Positions 24,488 through 33,614 of a stretch of DNA of 64,000 nt are shown here, piece after piece. The translations under genes and the position numbers were made by a program. The stretch is from Thermofilaceae archaeon (GTDB taxonomy: Archaea; Thermoproteota; Thermoprotei; Thermofilales; Thermofilaceae), in the NCBI GenBank assembly GCA_025057995.1, contig JANXEW010000005.1, forward strand, positions 1 through 64,000. Reading direction: 5' to 3'. Position 1 is the first letter of the stretch. Each line of letters starts with the position of its first letter. Under the pieces are notes generated by a model, which saw only the letters and a list, made by a program, of their open reading frames with translations, did no database searches and was not told the DNA's origin.

Positions 24488-25813
24488 ATGACGTCACAAA
24501 CACGTGTGTGCGACACAGTCGTAGCCTTATCTGACAGCACGAAGATGGGGGTAGCGGTCTTCGGGAAAAACAGTGACAGAGAACCGAACGAGGTTCAGCT
24601 CGTGGAGTTAGTACCCAGGTTGGAGCACGATGAAGACTACGTACAGTGTACTTACGTGAAGGTCCCACAAGCGAAAGTAACCTACTCTGTTCTACTCTCG
24701 AGACCTTACTGGATGTGGGGGGCGGAGATGGGCGTCAACGAGTTCGGAGTAGCTATCGGCAACGAAGCCGTTTTCACTAGACTGCCGAGGGATAGAGAAG
24801 GGCTTTTGGGCATGGACATGCTCCGTCTAGCTCTTGAAAGGTCTAAGACTGCTGAAGAAGCTCTCCACTGCATAATCAAGCTGTTGGAAGAGTACGGGCA
24901 AGGCGGTAACTGTAGCGCTACTGGAAAAATGTACTACCACAACTCGTTCATTATAGCCGACCCTCGGGAAGCTTGGGTTCTCGAGACAGCTGGGAGATTC
25001 TGGGTCGCGGAGAAGGTGAAAGGTGTTCGCAGCATTTCCAACGCCCTCAGCATTGAGGGGAAGGGCGAGTTGGCTAGCAAAGGCGTGGTAGAGTACGCTA
25101 TTGAACGCGGTTGGTGTAAGGACGATAGCGACTTTAACTTTGCTCGATGCTACTCGGATAGATTCTACACTAGCATCGCGAAGGGTCGGTATAGACGACG
25201 TTTCACTCAAGAAATGTTAGAGAAGAGTAGAGGCAGTGTAGGCTTCAACACAGTTGCTGAGATACTGAGGTCTCACAGCTTCCAAGAGGGGTATGCTCCA
25301 GCGAAGGGTTCGATGAAAGACATATGTATGCACGCTGGAGGAATCACTAGGCCGAGCCAGACGGCTGGCTCTCTCATCGCTGTACTCTACGACAAATGCC
25401 CGATAGCTTGGGTTACGGGAACCTCTAGCCCTTGCATCTCCGTCTACAAGCCATTTTTCATAGAGGGGACTGCCCCTGAAGCAGGGGGCGTTTACGTCGA
25501 CGCGGACTACTGGTGGCGTCACGAGAAACTGCACAGGCTCCTACTGTGCAGCTACCCGAAGTACGCGCCTTTGATATCCGCTGAAGTTAGAGAAGTGGAA
25601 AACTTCTTGACGCGGAAAGCGGTGGAGTTGAGGGAAGGGTACCTTAACGGAGAAGTAGATTACGCTCAACTCGTAGCTTTAACGAAACAGGGGCTTGAGC
25701 TCGGCAAGTCACTTGATGAGAAATGGCTTTCCCAAGTAAAACCCGGGCGGTGCTGGAACCCGATGTTTAGAATCTACTGGAACAAGGTCAACAAAAGTTC
25801 TCCGCTCAGATGA
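24488..25813 (+). CDS. Peptidase family C69 / secernin-like hydrolase
   Basis: 441 aa. The opening MTSQTRVCDTVVALSDSTKMGVAVFGKNSDREPNE is the C69 (dipeptidase/secernin) pattern. C8 should become the N-terminal nucleophile after removal of seven residues, as in other Ntn hydrolases. GMDMLRLALERSKTAEEAL and NSFIIADPREAWVLETAG are also typical. Predicted activity is hydrolysis of dipeptides or a related amide bond in the cytoplasm. The ATG follows TTTTAGGAG, a good ribosome site. It diverges from the CARF-PIN gene across 163 bp; a functional tie is not evident. Confidence 0.88.
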   Translation: MTSQTRVCDTVVALSDSTKMGVAVFGKNSDREPNEVQLVELVPRLEHDEDYVQCTYVKVPQAKVTYSVLLSRPYWMWGAEMGVNEFGVAIGNEAVFTRLPRDREGLLGMDMLRLALERSKTAEEALHCIIKLLEEYGQGGNCSATGKMYYHNSFIIADPREAWVLETAGRFWVAEKVKGVRSISNALSIEGKGELASKGVVEYAIERGWCKDDSDFNFARCYSDRFYTSIAKGRYRRRFTQEMLEKSRGSVGFNTVAEILRSHSFQEGYAPAKGSMKDICMHAGGITRPSQTAGSLIAVLYDKCPIAWVTGTSSPCISVYKPFFIEGTAPEAGGVYVDADYWWRHEKLHRLLLCSYPKYAPLISAEVREVENFLTRKAVELREGYLNGEVDYAQLVALTKQGLELGKSLDEKWLSQVKPGRCWNPMFRIYWNKVNKSSPLR

Positions 25814-26053
25814 AATACTCCAATGCAGCCGATTACAAGTTAGTCTTCGGTTAAACGAACGTTAACCCGCTAACCTTAGACAGAATTATCTCTTTTAACT
25901 GCAAGTTTTTCGCCAGCTTGATCTCCCCCTTCTGCAGTTCACCGTGTTTACCTAGCCTAGCTTTACCCATTCATTCCTGTACGCGTTCTCAGTCGATGGA
26001 ATGTCCACGTTTTGCAAAAAGTTTTTCATAGCTTAAGATGAGAGAATCATGGG

Positions 26054-27487
26054 GTGCGGTTGCATAAGTTATCTCTAAGATTCAAGAAAGATTTTGAAGA
26101 TAACAATAAAGTTAAAGAATTTGTTGATAGAGTTAAGCAGTCTTTGGGCGATCGAGTATCTGTAAACGTTTCCGACCTCATAACGTATAGCAGGGATTAT
26201 TGGCCTATAGCCCTCCACTGGTTGTTGAATGGAGAAGTGCCTGCGTTGCCCGACGTCGTAGTATGGCCGGAGAATACGGGAGAAGTTTCGCTCGTCTTGA
26301 AGACTGCTTACGAGCTCGGCCTATACGTGTACCCGTACGGCGGTGGCTCAGGCGTTCTAGGCGCAGCTGTCCCCGAGAAAGGTGGAGTAGTAGTCGATCT
26401 CAAGAGGATGAGGTCTTTGGCTTTAAACGAGGACGACTTGATCGTTGAAGCAGAAGCTGGAGTCAACGGTTACTATCTCGAAAGCTTTCTCAACAAAAGG
26501 GGGTACACGTTAGGTCATATTCCACAGTCTCTCTACCCTTCCACCGTCGGAGGCTGGATTTCTACGAAAGCTACAGGACAGTTCAGTACAAAGTACGGAG
26601 GGATAGAGGACATGCTTCTAGGCCTCGAAGCCGTTCTCCCTACGGGTGAAGTCGTATGCGTGAAACCCCACCCTCGTAGCGCCGTCGGCCCCGATCTCTC
26701 CCAGTTGTTCGTTGGAGGGGAGGGGGTGTTCGGGGTTGTGACTAAAGCTTGGCTTAAGGTACACCCTTACCCTGAGGAGAGGATCCAACTCTCTTACGTC
26801 CACGATAGCTTTGAAGAGGCACTCATGGCTGTGAAGAAGATACTGAGGAAGGGCGCGCGACCTGCGGTAATTAGAGTCTACGACGTTATAGAGACTAAGA
26901 GACACTTCTACGCTTTCGAAGAAGCCTACGGCAAGGTCTTGTCGATCTACATCGTAGAAGGCTCCTCAAGTCTAGCGAGAGCCGAGGCAGAGATTGTGGA
27001 AAGAGAGGTGGGAGGTAAAGCTCTCGGCGGTGAACCTGTCGAACACTGGCTAGAGACCCGTTTTAACGTAAAGGAAGCCCCCGAGTTCTCGCCGTTTGGG
27101 GTAGTTTTCGACACGATAGAGGTGGCTGCACCCTGGAGTAGAGTCGTTGAACTGTACGAAAAGTTTAGAGAAGCAGTCAACTCGATCGACGGCGTACTCT
27201 TCGTCTCAGCTCACGCCTCCCACTTCTACCCTCAAGGCGCGTGCCTCTACTTTACTTTCGCCGGAGTACCGAGGGGCGACCCTACGGAGTTCTACAACCG
27301 TGTCTGGGATGCTGCGATGAAGACGACTCTGGATTGCGGTGGGACGATAAGCCACCACCACGGCGTAGGAAGGCAGAGGAAGACGTGGTTGAGAGAAGCT
27401 GTAGGCACTTCCTACGACCTTTTGAAAACCGTTAAAGAGGCTTTAGACCCGAAGGGATTGATGAACCCTGGAAACTGGGGGTTGTAA
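26054..27487 (+). CDS. FAD-linked oxidase, GlcD / alkyl-DHAP-synthase-like
   Basis: 477 aa. The FAD-binding-4 fold is seen in PDVVVWPENTGEVSLVLKTAYELGLYVYPYGGGSGVLGA and in PSTVGGWISTKATGQFSTKYGGIEDML. The C-terminal cap has HHHGVGRQRKTWLREAVG and ends in LDPKGLMNPGNWGL, as in glycolate/D-lactate dehydrogenases and alkyl-dihydroxyacetone-phosphate synthases. The HHHGVGR motif is shared with the alkyl-DHAP synthase branch. It starts the six-gene operon and probably passes electrons to the Fe-S protein that follows by 1 bp. Substrate is likely a 2-hydroxyacid or glycerol-type alcohol; not decided. Confidence 0.85.
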   Translation: MRLHKLSLRFKKDFEDNNKVKEFVDRVKQSLGDRVSVNVSDLITYSRDYWPIALHWLLNGEVPALPDVVVWPENTGEVSLVLKTAYELGLYVYPYGGGSGVLGAAVPEKGGVVVDLKRMRSLALNEDDLIVEAEAGVNGYYLESFLNKRGYTLGHIPQSLYPSTVGGWISTKATGQFSTKYGGIEDMLLGLEAVLPTGEVVCVKPHPRSAVGPDLSQLFVGGEGVFGVVTKAWLKVHPYPEERIQLSYVHDSFEEALMAVKKILRKGARPAVIRVYDVIETKRHFYAFEEAYGKVLSIYIVEGSSSLARAEAEIVEREVGGKALGGEPVEHWLETRFNVKEAPEFSPFGVVFDTIEVAAPWSRVVELYEKFREAVNSIDGVLFVSAHASHFYPQGACLYFTFAGVPRGDPTEFYNRVWDAAMKTTLDCGGTISHHHGVGRQRKTWLREAVGTSYDLLKTVKEALDPKGLMNPGNWGL

Positions 27488-27488
27488 G

Positions 27489-28634
27489 ATGCCTTGGAAG
27501 TGGAGCTGGCTCCTAGAGGAAGCCGGCGTTAGGAAACTGTTGAGCACTTCATCCCTCCTGTATAGGTACCTGCTCGGGAGAGGGGACGGCGCTTCAGAAG
27601 TAGTTAAATGCGCTCTATGCCCGAATATGTGCCGTCACGCCTGCCCGGTTAGCATAGTGGACGGTAGGGAGACCACGTCTCCAGCCGGGAAATCTAGGTT
27701 AGCGATGTTGATGGAGCGCGGACTCCTTGAGCTTAACCAGGAGACGGTGAAACCGGTTTACGCGTGTCTCTCGTGTGAAGCTTGTAAACGATGGTGTTAC
27801 TTCGAGTTCTCCGTATCCGAGCTACTTCAACGCGTCAAGAGTAAATCCGTTTCAGCGGGCTTCGCTCCACCTGGAGCGTTGGAAGTCCTCTCCAACCTTA
27901 GAAGCTACGGGTACGCTTACGGGAGACCGGGTAGAGTTGCACCGCAGCGTGGCGAGATCCTTTACCTTGCCGGTTGCACGGTGAGAGAGTACTTACCTGG
28001 TCTAGCTGAGAAGACGGTGAAGCTCCTCGAGGAGAACGGGTGGAAGGTGGCAGTCGTAGATGAGAAGTGTTGCGGTGTTCCTGCGTATTACCTGGGCGAC
28101 CTTGAGCTTTTCAAAGAGGTAGCTAGAACTTCTCGGGAAACTGTTTCAGAGAGCGGTGCTGAGACGGTCGTCACCTCATGCCCCTCTTGCACTTACGCTA
28201 TGCGGGTCCTCTACCCGAGATTTGGTGTAAAACTGAGCTTCCGCGTCCTCCACATCACAGAGCTCCTCTCTCAGCATCTCAACCGTTTCAAGACGTCTTC
28301 TAACAAGTCTGTTAAAGTCACCTACCATGATCCTTGCAAGCTTTCATACTCGTTAGATGAACCCGATCTACTGAGAAACTTGCTCGTCAGCTTCGGCGTA
28401 ACGGTGGTCGACCCTTGGAGGCGTGGTCGCGAAACCTTCTGCTGCGGCTACGGGGGAGGCTTGTCCTTCTCCCACCCCCAACTAGCTAAGATGATCGCTG
28501 GGGAGAGGGTTAGAGAACTCTCACAATACGCAGAGCTTGCGGTTACAGCGTGTCCTACGTGTAAACTAGCTTTCCAATCCAACGGTTACAACGCTGTGGA
28601 CATAGTCGAACTTGTATACGACTTAACGCGGTGA
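27489..28634 (+). CDS. Fe-S oxidoreductase, GlcF/HdrD-like (two CCG domains)
   Basis: 381 aa. Two [4Fe-4S] motifs are visible near the N-terminus, CALCPNMCRHACPVS and CLSCEACKRWC. The C-terminal two thirds hold two CCG domains, with DEKCCGVP and ETFCCGYGGG, each preceded by a further Cys motif (AGCTVREY, DPCKLSY). In glycolate oxidase and heterodisulfide-reductase relatives this subunit carries electrons from the flavoprotein to a quinone or other carrier. The gene follows the FAD oxidase by one base and precedes the BON-DAO protein by 6 bp, so all three are co-expressed. Confidence 0.9.
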   Translation: MPWKWSWLLEEAGVRKLLSTSSLLYRYLLGRGDGASEVVKCALCPNMCRHACPVSIVDGRETTSPAGKSRLAMLMERGLLELNQETVKPVYACLSCEACKRWCYFEFSVSELLQRVKSKSVSAGFAPPGALEVLSNLRSYGYAYGRPGRVAPQRGEILYLAGCTVREYLPGLAEKTVKLLEENGWKVAVVDEKCCGVPAYYLGDLELFKEVARTSRETVSESGAETVVTSCPSCTYAMRVLYPRFGVKLSFRVLHITELLSQHLNRFKTSSNKSVKVTYHDPCKLSYSLDEPDLLRNLLVSFGVTVVDPWRRGRETFCCGYGGGLSFSHPQLAKMIAGERVRELSQYAELAVTACPTCKLAFQSNGYNAVDIVELVYDLTR

Positions 28635-28640
28635 TCGTCT

Positions 28641-30416
28641 TTGCCTTCGAACCCCCGTGTCTTGAAGAACGTAGAGAGAGCTTTAAACCGCTACAAGGGC
28701 TACAACATATCCTTTGAAGTTAGAGACGGCATAGTCTACCTCTACGGCCGGGTTAAAAGCTACGATGAATGGGTGGACGTAGGGCTAAGGGTAGGCAAGG
28801 TTAAAGGTGTTGAAGGGGTTGTAAACAAGATCGTCTGGGAGGGGTTCCCGTGGGATAAGGTTAGGGATAGAGAGGTGAGAAGGAGGAGGGTCTACGAGGA
28901 GAACGTCAACCGCGTCATCGGCAGGTACGATGTAGTCGTGATAGGGGGTGGTGTGACAGGTACAGCTATAGCTAGAGAGCTCACCAAGTTCCAAGTTACC
29001 GTAGCGTTAGTTGAGAAAGCGCCCGACGTAGCTGTAGGAGCTACGAAGGCTAACAACGGCATGATTCACGCGGGAGTAGAGCCGCCTAGGAATACGTTAA
29101 AGCGGAAGCTTAACGTGAAGGGTTGTTTAATGTATGAACGTTGGGCTGAAGAACTGGGCTTCAGCTTCAAGAGGATAGGTAGTTTATGGCTTATAACGCC
29201 TAGAACGTTAGCTTCCTTCAAGAAGTTTATTCCCGAACCTTTCTACAAAGTTGTTTTAAAGTACCTGCTGCCTTACGCGATCGTCCTCAAGGGTAGACTC
29301 AACAGCGTGAAAGGGTTGAGAGTGGTGAGAGGAAGGAAGATCTTTGAGATGGAACCGAACGCTGTGAAAGACGCTTTAGCAGCTGTCTACGTGCCTTGGA
29401 CCGCCATAGTGGACCCCTATGAGGTCGCTATAGCTTTAGCTGAGAACGCGTTGGAGAACGGTGCCGTAATATATACGAACGCTGAGGTCGTAGGCTTCAT
29501 CAAGGAAGGGGATAGGATCAAAGGTGTCGTCACCAGCCGCGGAACCCTACTCTGCAGGTATGTCGTCAACGCTGCCGGAGTCTATGCTGACGAGATAGCC
29601 GAGATGGCCGGGAGCCCTGAATACACGATACACCCTAGGAAGGGGGTCATCCTCCTCTTCCACAAGAGCACGGGCCCTCTCGTCAAGCACTGTTTGGCTG
29701 AGATCATCCTACCGATGCACCCTAGGACGAAGGGGGGAGGGATCAACCCCACCGTCCACGGTAACGTGATGTGGGGTCCTACCGCGACGGAGACTGAGGA
29801 TAAGGAGGATACGAGCGTCGACAAGGAGGACATCGAGATACTGCTCAACAAGTACTCTACGATCCTAGAAAGCTTCCCCGTCGAGAAGCTAATAAGGTAT
29901 TTCGCTGGCGTGAGGGCTGCGACCTTCACGGAGGACTTTGTGATCAGACCCGCTAAGTGGGTCAGCAACTTGCTACACGTGGCGGGGATACAGTCCCCCG
30001 GTCTAGCTTCAGCTCCTGCTATAGCTGAGTACGCCGTCGAAAGGCTTAGGGAGATGGGCCTCGAGTTGCGCGAGAGACCAGATTTTAACCCGAGGAGGAA
30101 GCCTCTACGGACTATAAGGGACGCTGGTCTCGAGGAGATCGATCAACTGGTGAAGGTAGATTCGAGGTGGGGGAACGTAGTGTGCGGCTGCGAGATGGTT
30201 ACCGAGTTAGAGGTCGTTGAAGCGATCAGGAGAGGGGCTAAAACTCTCGACGCGATAAAGAGGAGGACGAGGGCTGGAATGGGCGAGTGTCAAGGCAGTA
30301 GGTGTATACTTCGTCTAGCTGAGATCCTTTCAAGGGAGCTCGGCGTAACCTTCAGCGAGCTGCTTAAGGAGGAGGGGGAGTTGTTCGACGGGTTTGTGAG
30401 AGGGGAGAGCCCTTGA
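28641..30416 (+). CDS. GlpA-like FAD oxidoreductase with N-terminal BON and C-terminal [2Fe-2S] domains
   Basis: 591 aa in three modules. Residues 1-75 (NPRVLKNVERALNRYKGYNISFEVRDGIVYLYGRVKSYDEW...VEGVVNKI) form a BON domain. From about 93, VVVIGGGVTGTAIARELTKFQVTVALVEK is the FAD Rossmann motif of a DAO/glycerol-3-phosphate dehydrogenase unit. The C-terminus (CGCEMVTELEVVEAIRRGAKTLDAIKRRTRAGMGECQGSRC) is the BFD-like [2Fe-2S] domain of GlpA proteins. It should oxidise a glycerol-phosphate-like substrate to a ketone. TTG start with GCGGTGAT before it. The BON domain, usually linked to envelope or lipid binding, is an unusual addition. Confidence 0.88.
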   Translation: MPSNPRVLKNVERALNRYKGYNISFEVRDGIVYLYGRVKSYDEWVDVGLRVGKVKGVEGVVNKIVWEGFPWDKVRDREVRRRRVYEENVNRVIGRYDVVVIGGGVTGTAIARELTKFQVTVALVEKAPDVAVGATKANNGMIHAGVEPPRNTLKRKLNVKGCLMYERWAEELGFSFKRIGSLWLITPRTLASFKKFIPEPFYKVVLKYLLPYAIVLKGRLNSVKGLRVVRGRKIFEMEPNAVKDALAAVYVPWTAIVDPYEVAIALAENALENGAVIYTNAEVVGFIKEGDRIKGVVTSRGTLLCRYVVNAAGVYADEIAEMAGSPEYTIHPRKGVILLFHKSTGPLVKHCLAEIILPMHPRTKGGGINPTVHGNVMWGPTATETEDKEDTSVDKEDIEILLNKYSTILESFPVEKLIRYFAGVRAATFTEDFVIRPAKWVSNLLHVAGIQSPGLASAPAIAEYAVERLREMGLELRERPDFNPRRKPLRTIRDAGLEEIDQLVKVDSRWGNVVCGCEMVTELEVVEAIRRGAKTLDAIKRRTRAGMGECQGSRCILRLAEILSRELGVTFSELLKEEGELFDGFVRGESP

Positions 30417-31666
30417 AGTCCTTGGAGAAGGACGTGGTCGTCATAGGCGGAGGCCCATCCGGGCTAGCTGCTTCGGTAAAACTCGAGGAGAAGGGTTACG
30501 ACGTAACTATACTAGAGTCCGAGAGAGAGCTTGGAGGGATACTGATGCAGTGCATACACGACGGTTTTGGGACCAAGCTCTTTAACGAAGCGTTCTCGGG
30601 TCCAGAGTTCGCTTGCAAGTTCATCGATAGAGTACGCGACCTAGACGTCGAGTACTTTACGAACACTTTCGTGAAGTCCGTGAAAGTCGGGAGTAGCTTA
30701 AAGGAAGTGGTTGCTTTAAACCGTCAAGGCGTTTTGAAACTAAGCTGTAGAGCGATCGTATTCGCCACAGGATGTAGGGAGAGAACCCCCTTTGAGATAA
30801 AGGTTGGGGGTACGAGACCCGCAGGCGTCTACACCGCAGGCATGGTTCAACGCCTCGTAAACGTGTACGGTGTGCTACCCGGTAAGAAGGTGTTGATAGT
30901 CGGGGGCGGCGACGTCGGCATGATAGTAGCCCGCCACCTCCTTTTGGAGGGAGTTGAGGAAGTTACGATAGTTTTCCCTGAGGCTTGGTTCGCTGGTTTA
31001 GCTAGAAACGTCCAGCAGTGTGTACTCGACTTCGGTATACCGTTTAAACCTCGGACTGTAGTAAAGGAGATAGTGGGCAAGGAGAGAGTTGATGGGGCAG
31101 TCCTCGTTAACGTCGACGAACAGTGGAAACCCATAGAGGGGACAGAAGTATTCCACCCTTGTGATACGATCATATTCTCCGTAGGCCTCATCCCGAACTC
31201 AAGCCAGCTGGAGGAGATGGGGGCGGAAATAGACCCGAGGACGCGTGGACCAGTCGTCAACGAGTACTTTGAGACAAGTTTGAAAGGGGTCTTCGCCGTC
31301 GGCAACTTGGTCACAGTATTCGATTACGTCGACGATGCAGTGGAAACCGCTTTCCTCGCCGCCGAAGGGGTTGAAAAATACCTTCAAGGGGAGGAAAGGA
31401 GAGAGAAGCCCACGCCCTTGTCTCCGGGGAAGTATCTCAGGTTAATGGTTCCACACAGAGTTGAATGGGCTGACGGGAGAGACGTCGTCGCTTTCTTCAG
31501 ATCCTCTGTCGAGAAAGAAAACTGTTGGATCGTAGCGAAGGACGGCTCTGGAGGCGAGATCTTCAGGACATTGAAGAGGTACGTTCGCCCCACGCTTTTA
31601 GAAAGGTTGGAGATCCACCGGGATCTCGTCGATAAGGCTGGTAGGGTGGTAGTAGATGCAGAGTGA
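30413..31666 (+). CDS. FAD/NAD(P)-dependent oxidoreductase, GlpB-like partner
   Basis: 417 aa with two dinucleotide motifs: VVVIGGGPSGLAASVKLEEKGYDVTILE at the N-terminus for FAD and KKVLIVGGGDVGMIVARHLLLEGVEEVTIVF near residue 155 for NAD(P). The pattern LGGILMQCIHDGFG and the C-terminal GVFAVGNLV fit the pyridine nucleotide-disulfide oxidoreductase proteins that accompany GlpA and DUF1667 in anaerobic glycerol-phosphate oxidation. The TTG start overlaps the GlpA-like stop (TTGA). It probably moves electrons between the dehydrogenase and a soluble carrier. Confidence 0.88.
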   Translation: MKSLEKDVVVIGGGPSGLAASVKLEEKGYDVTILESERELGGILMQCIHDGFGTKLFNEAFSGPEFACKFIDRVRDLDVEYFTNTFVKSVKVGSSLKEVVALNRQGVLKLSCRAIVFATGCRERTPFEIKVGGTRPAGVYTAGMVQRLVNVYGVLPGKKVLIVGGGDVGMIVARHLLLEGVEEVTIVFPEAWFAGLARNVQQCVLDFGIPFKPRTVVKEIVGKERVDGAVLVNVDEQWKPIEGTEVFHPCDTIIFSVGLIPNSSQLEEMGAEIDPRTRGPVVNEYFETSLKGVFAVGNLVTVFDYVDDAVETAFLAAEGVEKYLQGEERREKPTPLSPGKYLRLMVPHRVEWADGRDVVAFFRSSVEKENCWIVAKDGSGGEIFRTLKRYVRPTLLERLEIHRDLVDKAGRVVVDAE

Positions 31667-32024
31667 AGTCATCTGCGTGAGGTGCCCGAAGGGTTGCAAG
31701 GTTAAGGTCGCCTTTGAAGGAGGAAGCGTGACCAGCGTCGAAGGATACGGCTGTCTCCTCGGTAGGGAGTACGCAGTTCAAGAAGTAGTTAACCCTCAAA
31801 GGATTGTTTCGACGACAGTTAGAGTGTTGAAAGCACCGTACCAGAGACTCCCCGTTCGGACGTCTAGACCCGTACCCAAGGATAAGGTCCGTGAGGTTGT
31901 GAAGGCTCTAGCTGGCGTGACAGTTGAAGCTCCCGTGAAGAGGGGTGAAGTTATCGTTAAGAACGTGGCTGGGACGTCGGTAGACGTAATAGCTGAGAGA
32001 GACTTGGAGAGTGAAGGAGGATGA
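31656..32024 (+). CDS. DUF1667 protein
   Basis: 122 aa. MQSEVICVRCPKGCKVKV with a third Cys in GYGCLLGREYAVQEV is the DUF1667 pattern, a small Cys-containing protein regularly encoded after GlpA/GlpB-like flavoproteins; the conserved cysteines suggest an Fe-S or zinc site. PxRxLPVRTSRPVPKDK is the second conserved block. It overlaps the flanking genes on both sides by 11 and 4 bp, so it is translated with them and is likely a small electron-transfer subunit of the same complex. Confidence 0.9.
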   Translation: MQSEVICVRCPKGCKVKVAFEGGSVTSVEGYGCLLGREYAVQEVVNPQRIVSTTVRVLKAPYQRLPVRTSRPVPKDKVREVVKALAGVTVEAPVKRGEVIVKNVAGTSVDVIAERDLESEGG

Positions 32025-33544
32025 ACCCATACTTCGTCTTGGATGTAGGTACGACCAACGTAAAAGTCCACGTCTACTCTCAAGGCAAGCTTCTAGACAG
32101 CTTGGAGGAGAAGATGAGCGTCCGCCACCCTCAACCGGGTTGGGCTGAACAAGATCCCGAAGAAGTCGTTAAAGTTGTCTACAGGCTGCTCGACACCGTT
32201 GAAGCTAAATACGGGAAGCCGGCTGGAGTGGGCTTAACCAACCAGAGAGGTAGTACGGTCGTCTGGTACAAGGAGTCCGGAGAACCTCTCTGCAACCTCA
32301 TAACTTGGCAGGACACGCGTACAAGAGACCTAGTCGAAGAGTACTCCTCGAAAACTATCATCAAACTCGGCAGAGCCGTCGGGTTGGCGACCAACGTGGT
32401 TTCTAAGTTCTTTAAAGCGTTGAAGAAGTCTCGCGCTGGAGCGTACCTCATGACACTAGCGTACGCGGCGTTCGGCACCACACACTCCTCCATGCATCTA
32501 AGATGGATTATGGACAACGTTGAAGGTGCGAAAACTGCTCTCAACAAGGGTGAAGCCCTCTTCGGCACGATCGACTCCTGGATAGCGTGGAACTTGTGTG
32601 GAAGACACATAACCGACTACACGAACGCTAGTGCCACGGGGATCTTTAATCCCTTTAAGCTTAGGTGGAGCGAGACAGTGATCAAGCTACTTGAGATACC
32701 TCGCGTCGCGCTTCCAAAGTTCGTGTCCAACGATGAACCAATAGGACTTCTGAAACATCTTGACGCCCCCCTCCTTTCTATGATCGCCGACCAACAGGCT
32801 TCGCTATACGTAGCTTGTGCGAGAGCCGGGGGCGCGAAGATCACGTGTAGTACAGGAGCGTTTATCGATGTGAACGTCGGGGATAGACCGTTGCCCGGTT
32901 CAAAGGGGATATACCCGATGATCGCTTTAGCCACAAAGAACAACGTCACGTTCCTGCTTGAAGGCTTCCTTACCTCAGCCGGTTGCGTCGTCGAATGGTT
33001 GATGGAACTGGGGTTAGTCGATAGTTATTCAGAGTTGGCCGAATGCCTAACGAAAGGTAGGGAGGGGGTAATCTTCATACCGGCTTTGAACGGCTTGGGA
33101 ACACCTTTCGCGCGGCCCGACGCTACGGCAGCCTTCTTAAACTTGACTAGCGCTACTAGAAAGGAGGACATAGTGAGAGGAGCTCTGGAGGGCGTTGCAG
33201 CTATGAGCGCTAAAGCCATCGAGCACCTAGAGAAGACCTCTGAGATCCGGATTAAGAGCTTGATCGCTGACGGCGGTCTAGCTAGGTGCGACCCGTTCCT
33301 CCAGATGATAGCGGACTTTTCCGGTAAACCGGTCGCTAGAACCGAACACGTAAACAACTCCGCTTACGGAGCCTACCTGTTGTGCGAATGCGTTGCTCGA
33401 GGCGTTGACCCGTTGAACGCTTGGCAACCGCCTAAGGTGGAGAAGATATTCGAACCTAGAGCTTCAAAGGGTCATTACTCCCGTACGCTCCACAAGGCGA
33501 TTAAAGTATCCCTCGACGTTCAACCTCTACGCGTTACCAATTGA
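32021..33544 (+). CDS. FGGY family carbohydrate/polyol kinase (glycerol-kinase-like)
   Basis: 507 aa, glycerol-kinase length. The phosphate loop FVLDVGTTNVKVHVYS opens the protein, and VGLTNQRGSTVVW and LITWQDTRT align with E. coli GlpK. R76 and W96 correspond to glycerol-binding R83 and W103, and the Asp of ADQQASLY to D245. The residue equal to E84 is Gly77. Because E84 contacts glycerol hydroxyls, the substrate may be a different polyol or a substituted glycerol (inference). As last gene of the operon it would phosphorylate the substrate that the two flavoprotein systems oxidise. Confidence 0.85.
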   Translation: MNPYFVLDVGTTNVKVHVYSQGKLLDSLEEKMSVRHPQPGWAEQDPEEVVKVVYRLLDTVEAKYGKPAGVGLTNQRGSTVVWYKESGEPLCNLITWQDTRTRDLVEEYSSKTIIKLGRAVGLATNVVSKFFKALKKSRAGAYLMTLAYAAFGTTHSSMHLRWIMDNVEGAKTALNKGEALFGTIDSWIAWNLCGRHITDYTNASATGIFNPFKLRWSETVIKLLEIPRVALPKFVSNDEPIGLLKHLDAPLLSMIADQQASLYVACARAGGAKITCSTGAFIDVNVGDRPLPGSKGIYPMIALATKNNVTFLLEGFLTSAGCVVEWLMELGLVDSYSELAECLTKGREGVIFIPALNGLGTPFARPDATAAFLNLTSATRKEDIVRGALEGVAAMSAKAIEHLEKTSEIRIKSLIADGGLARCDPFLQMIADFSGKPVARTEHVNNSAYGAYLLCECVARGVDPLNAWQPPKVEKIFEPRASKGHYSRTLHKAIKVSLDVQPLRVTN

Positions 33545-33614
33545 GGACTGTTGAAGCTGTTCGACCCTAAAGGAGTCTAGCTTTGAACGCTTGAAAACCT
33601 AGAGCTTCCCTCGG

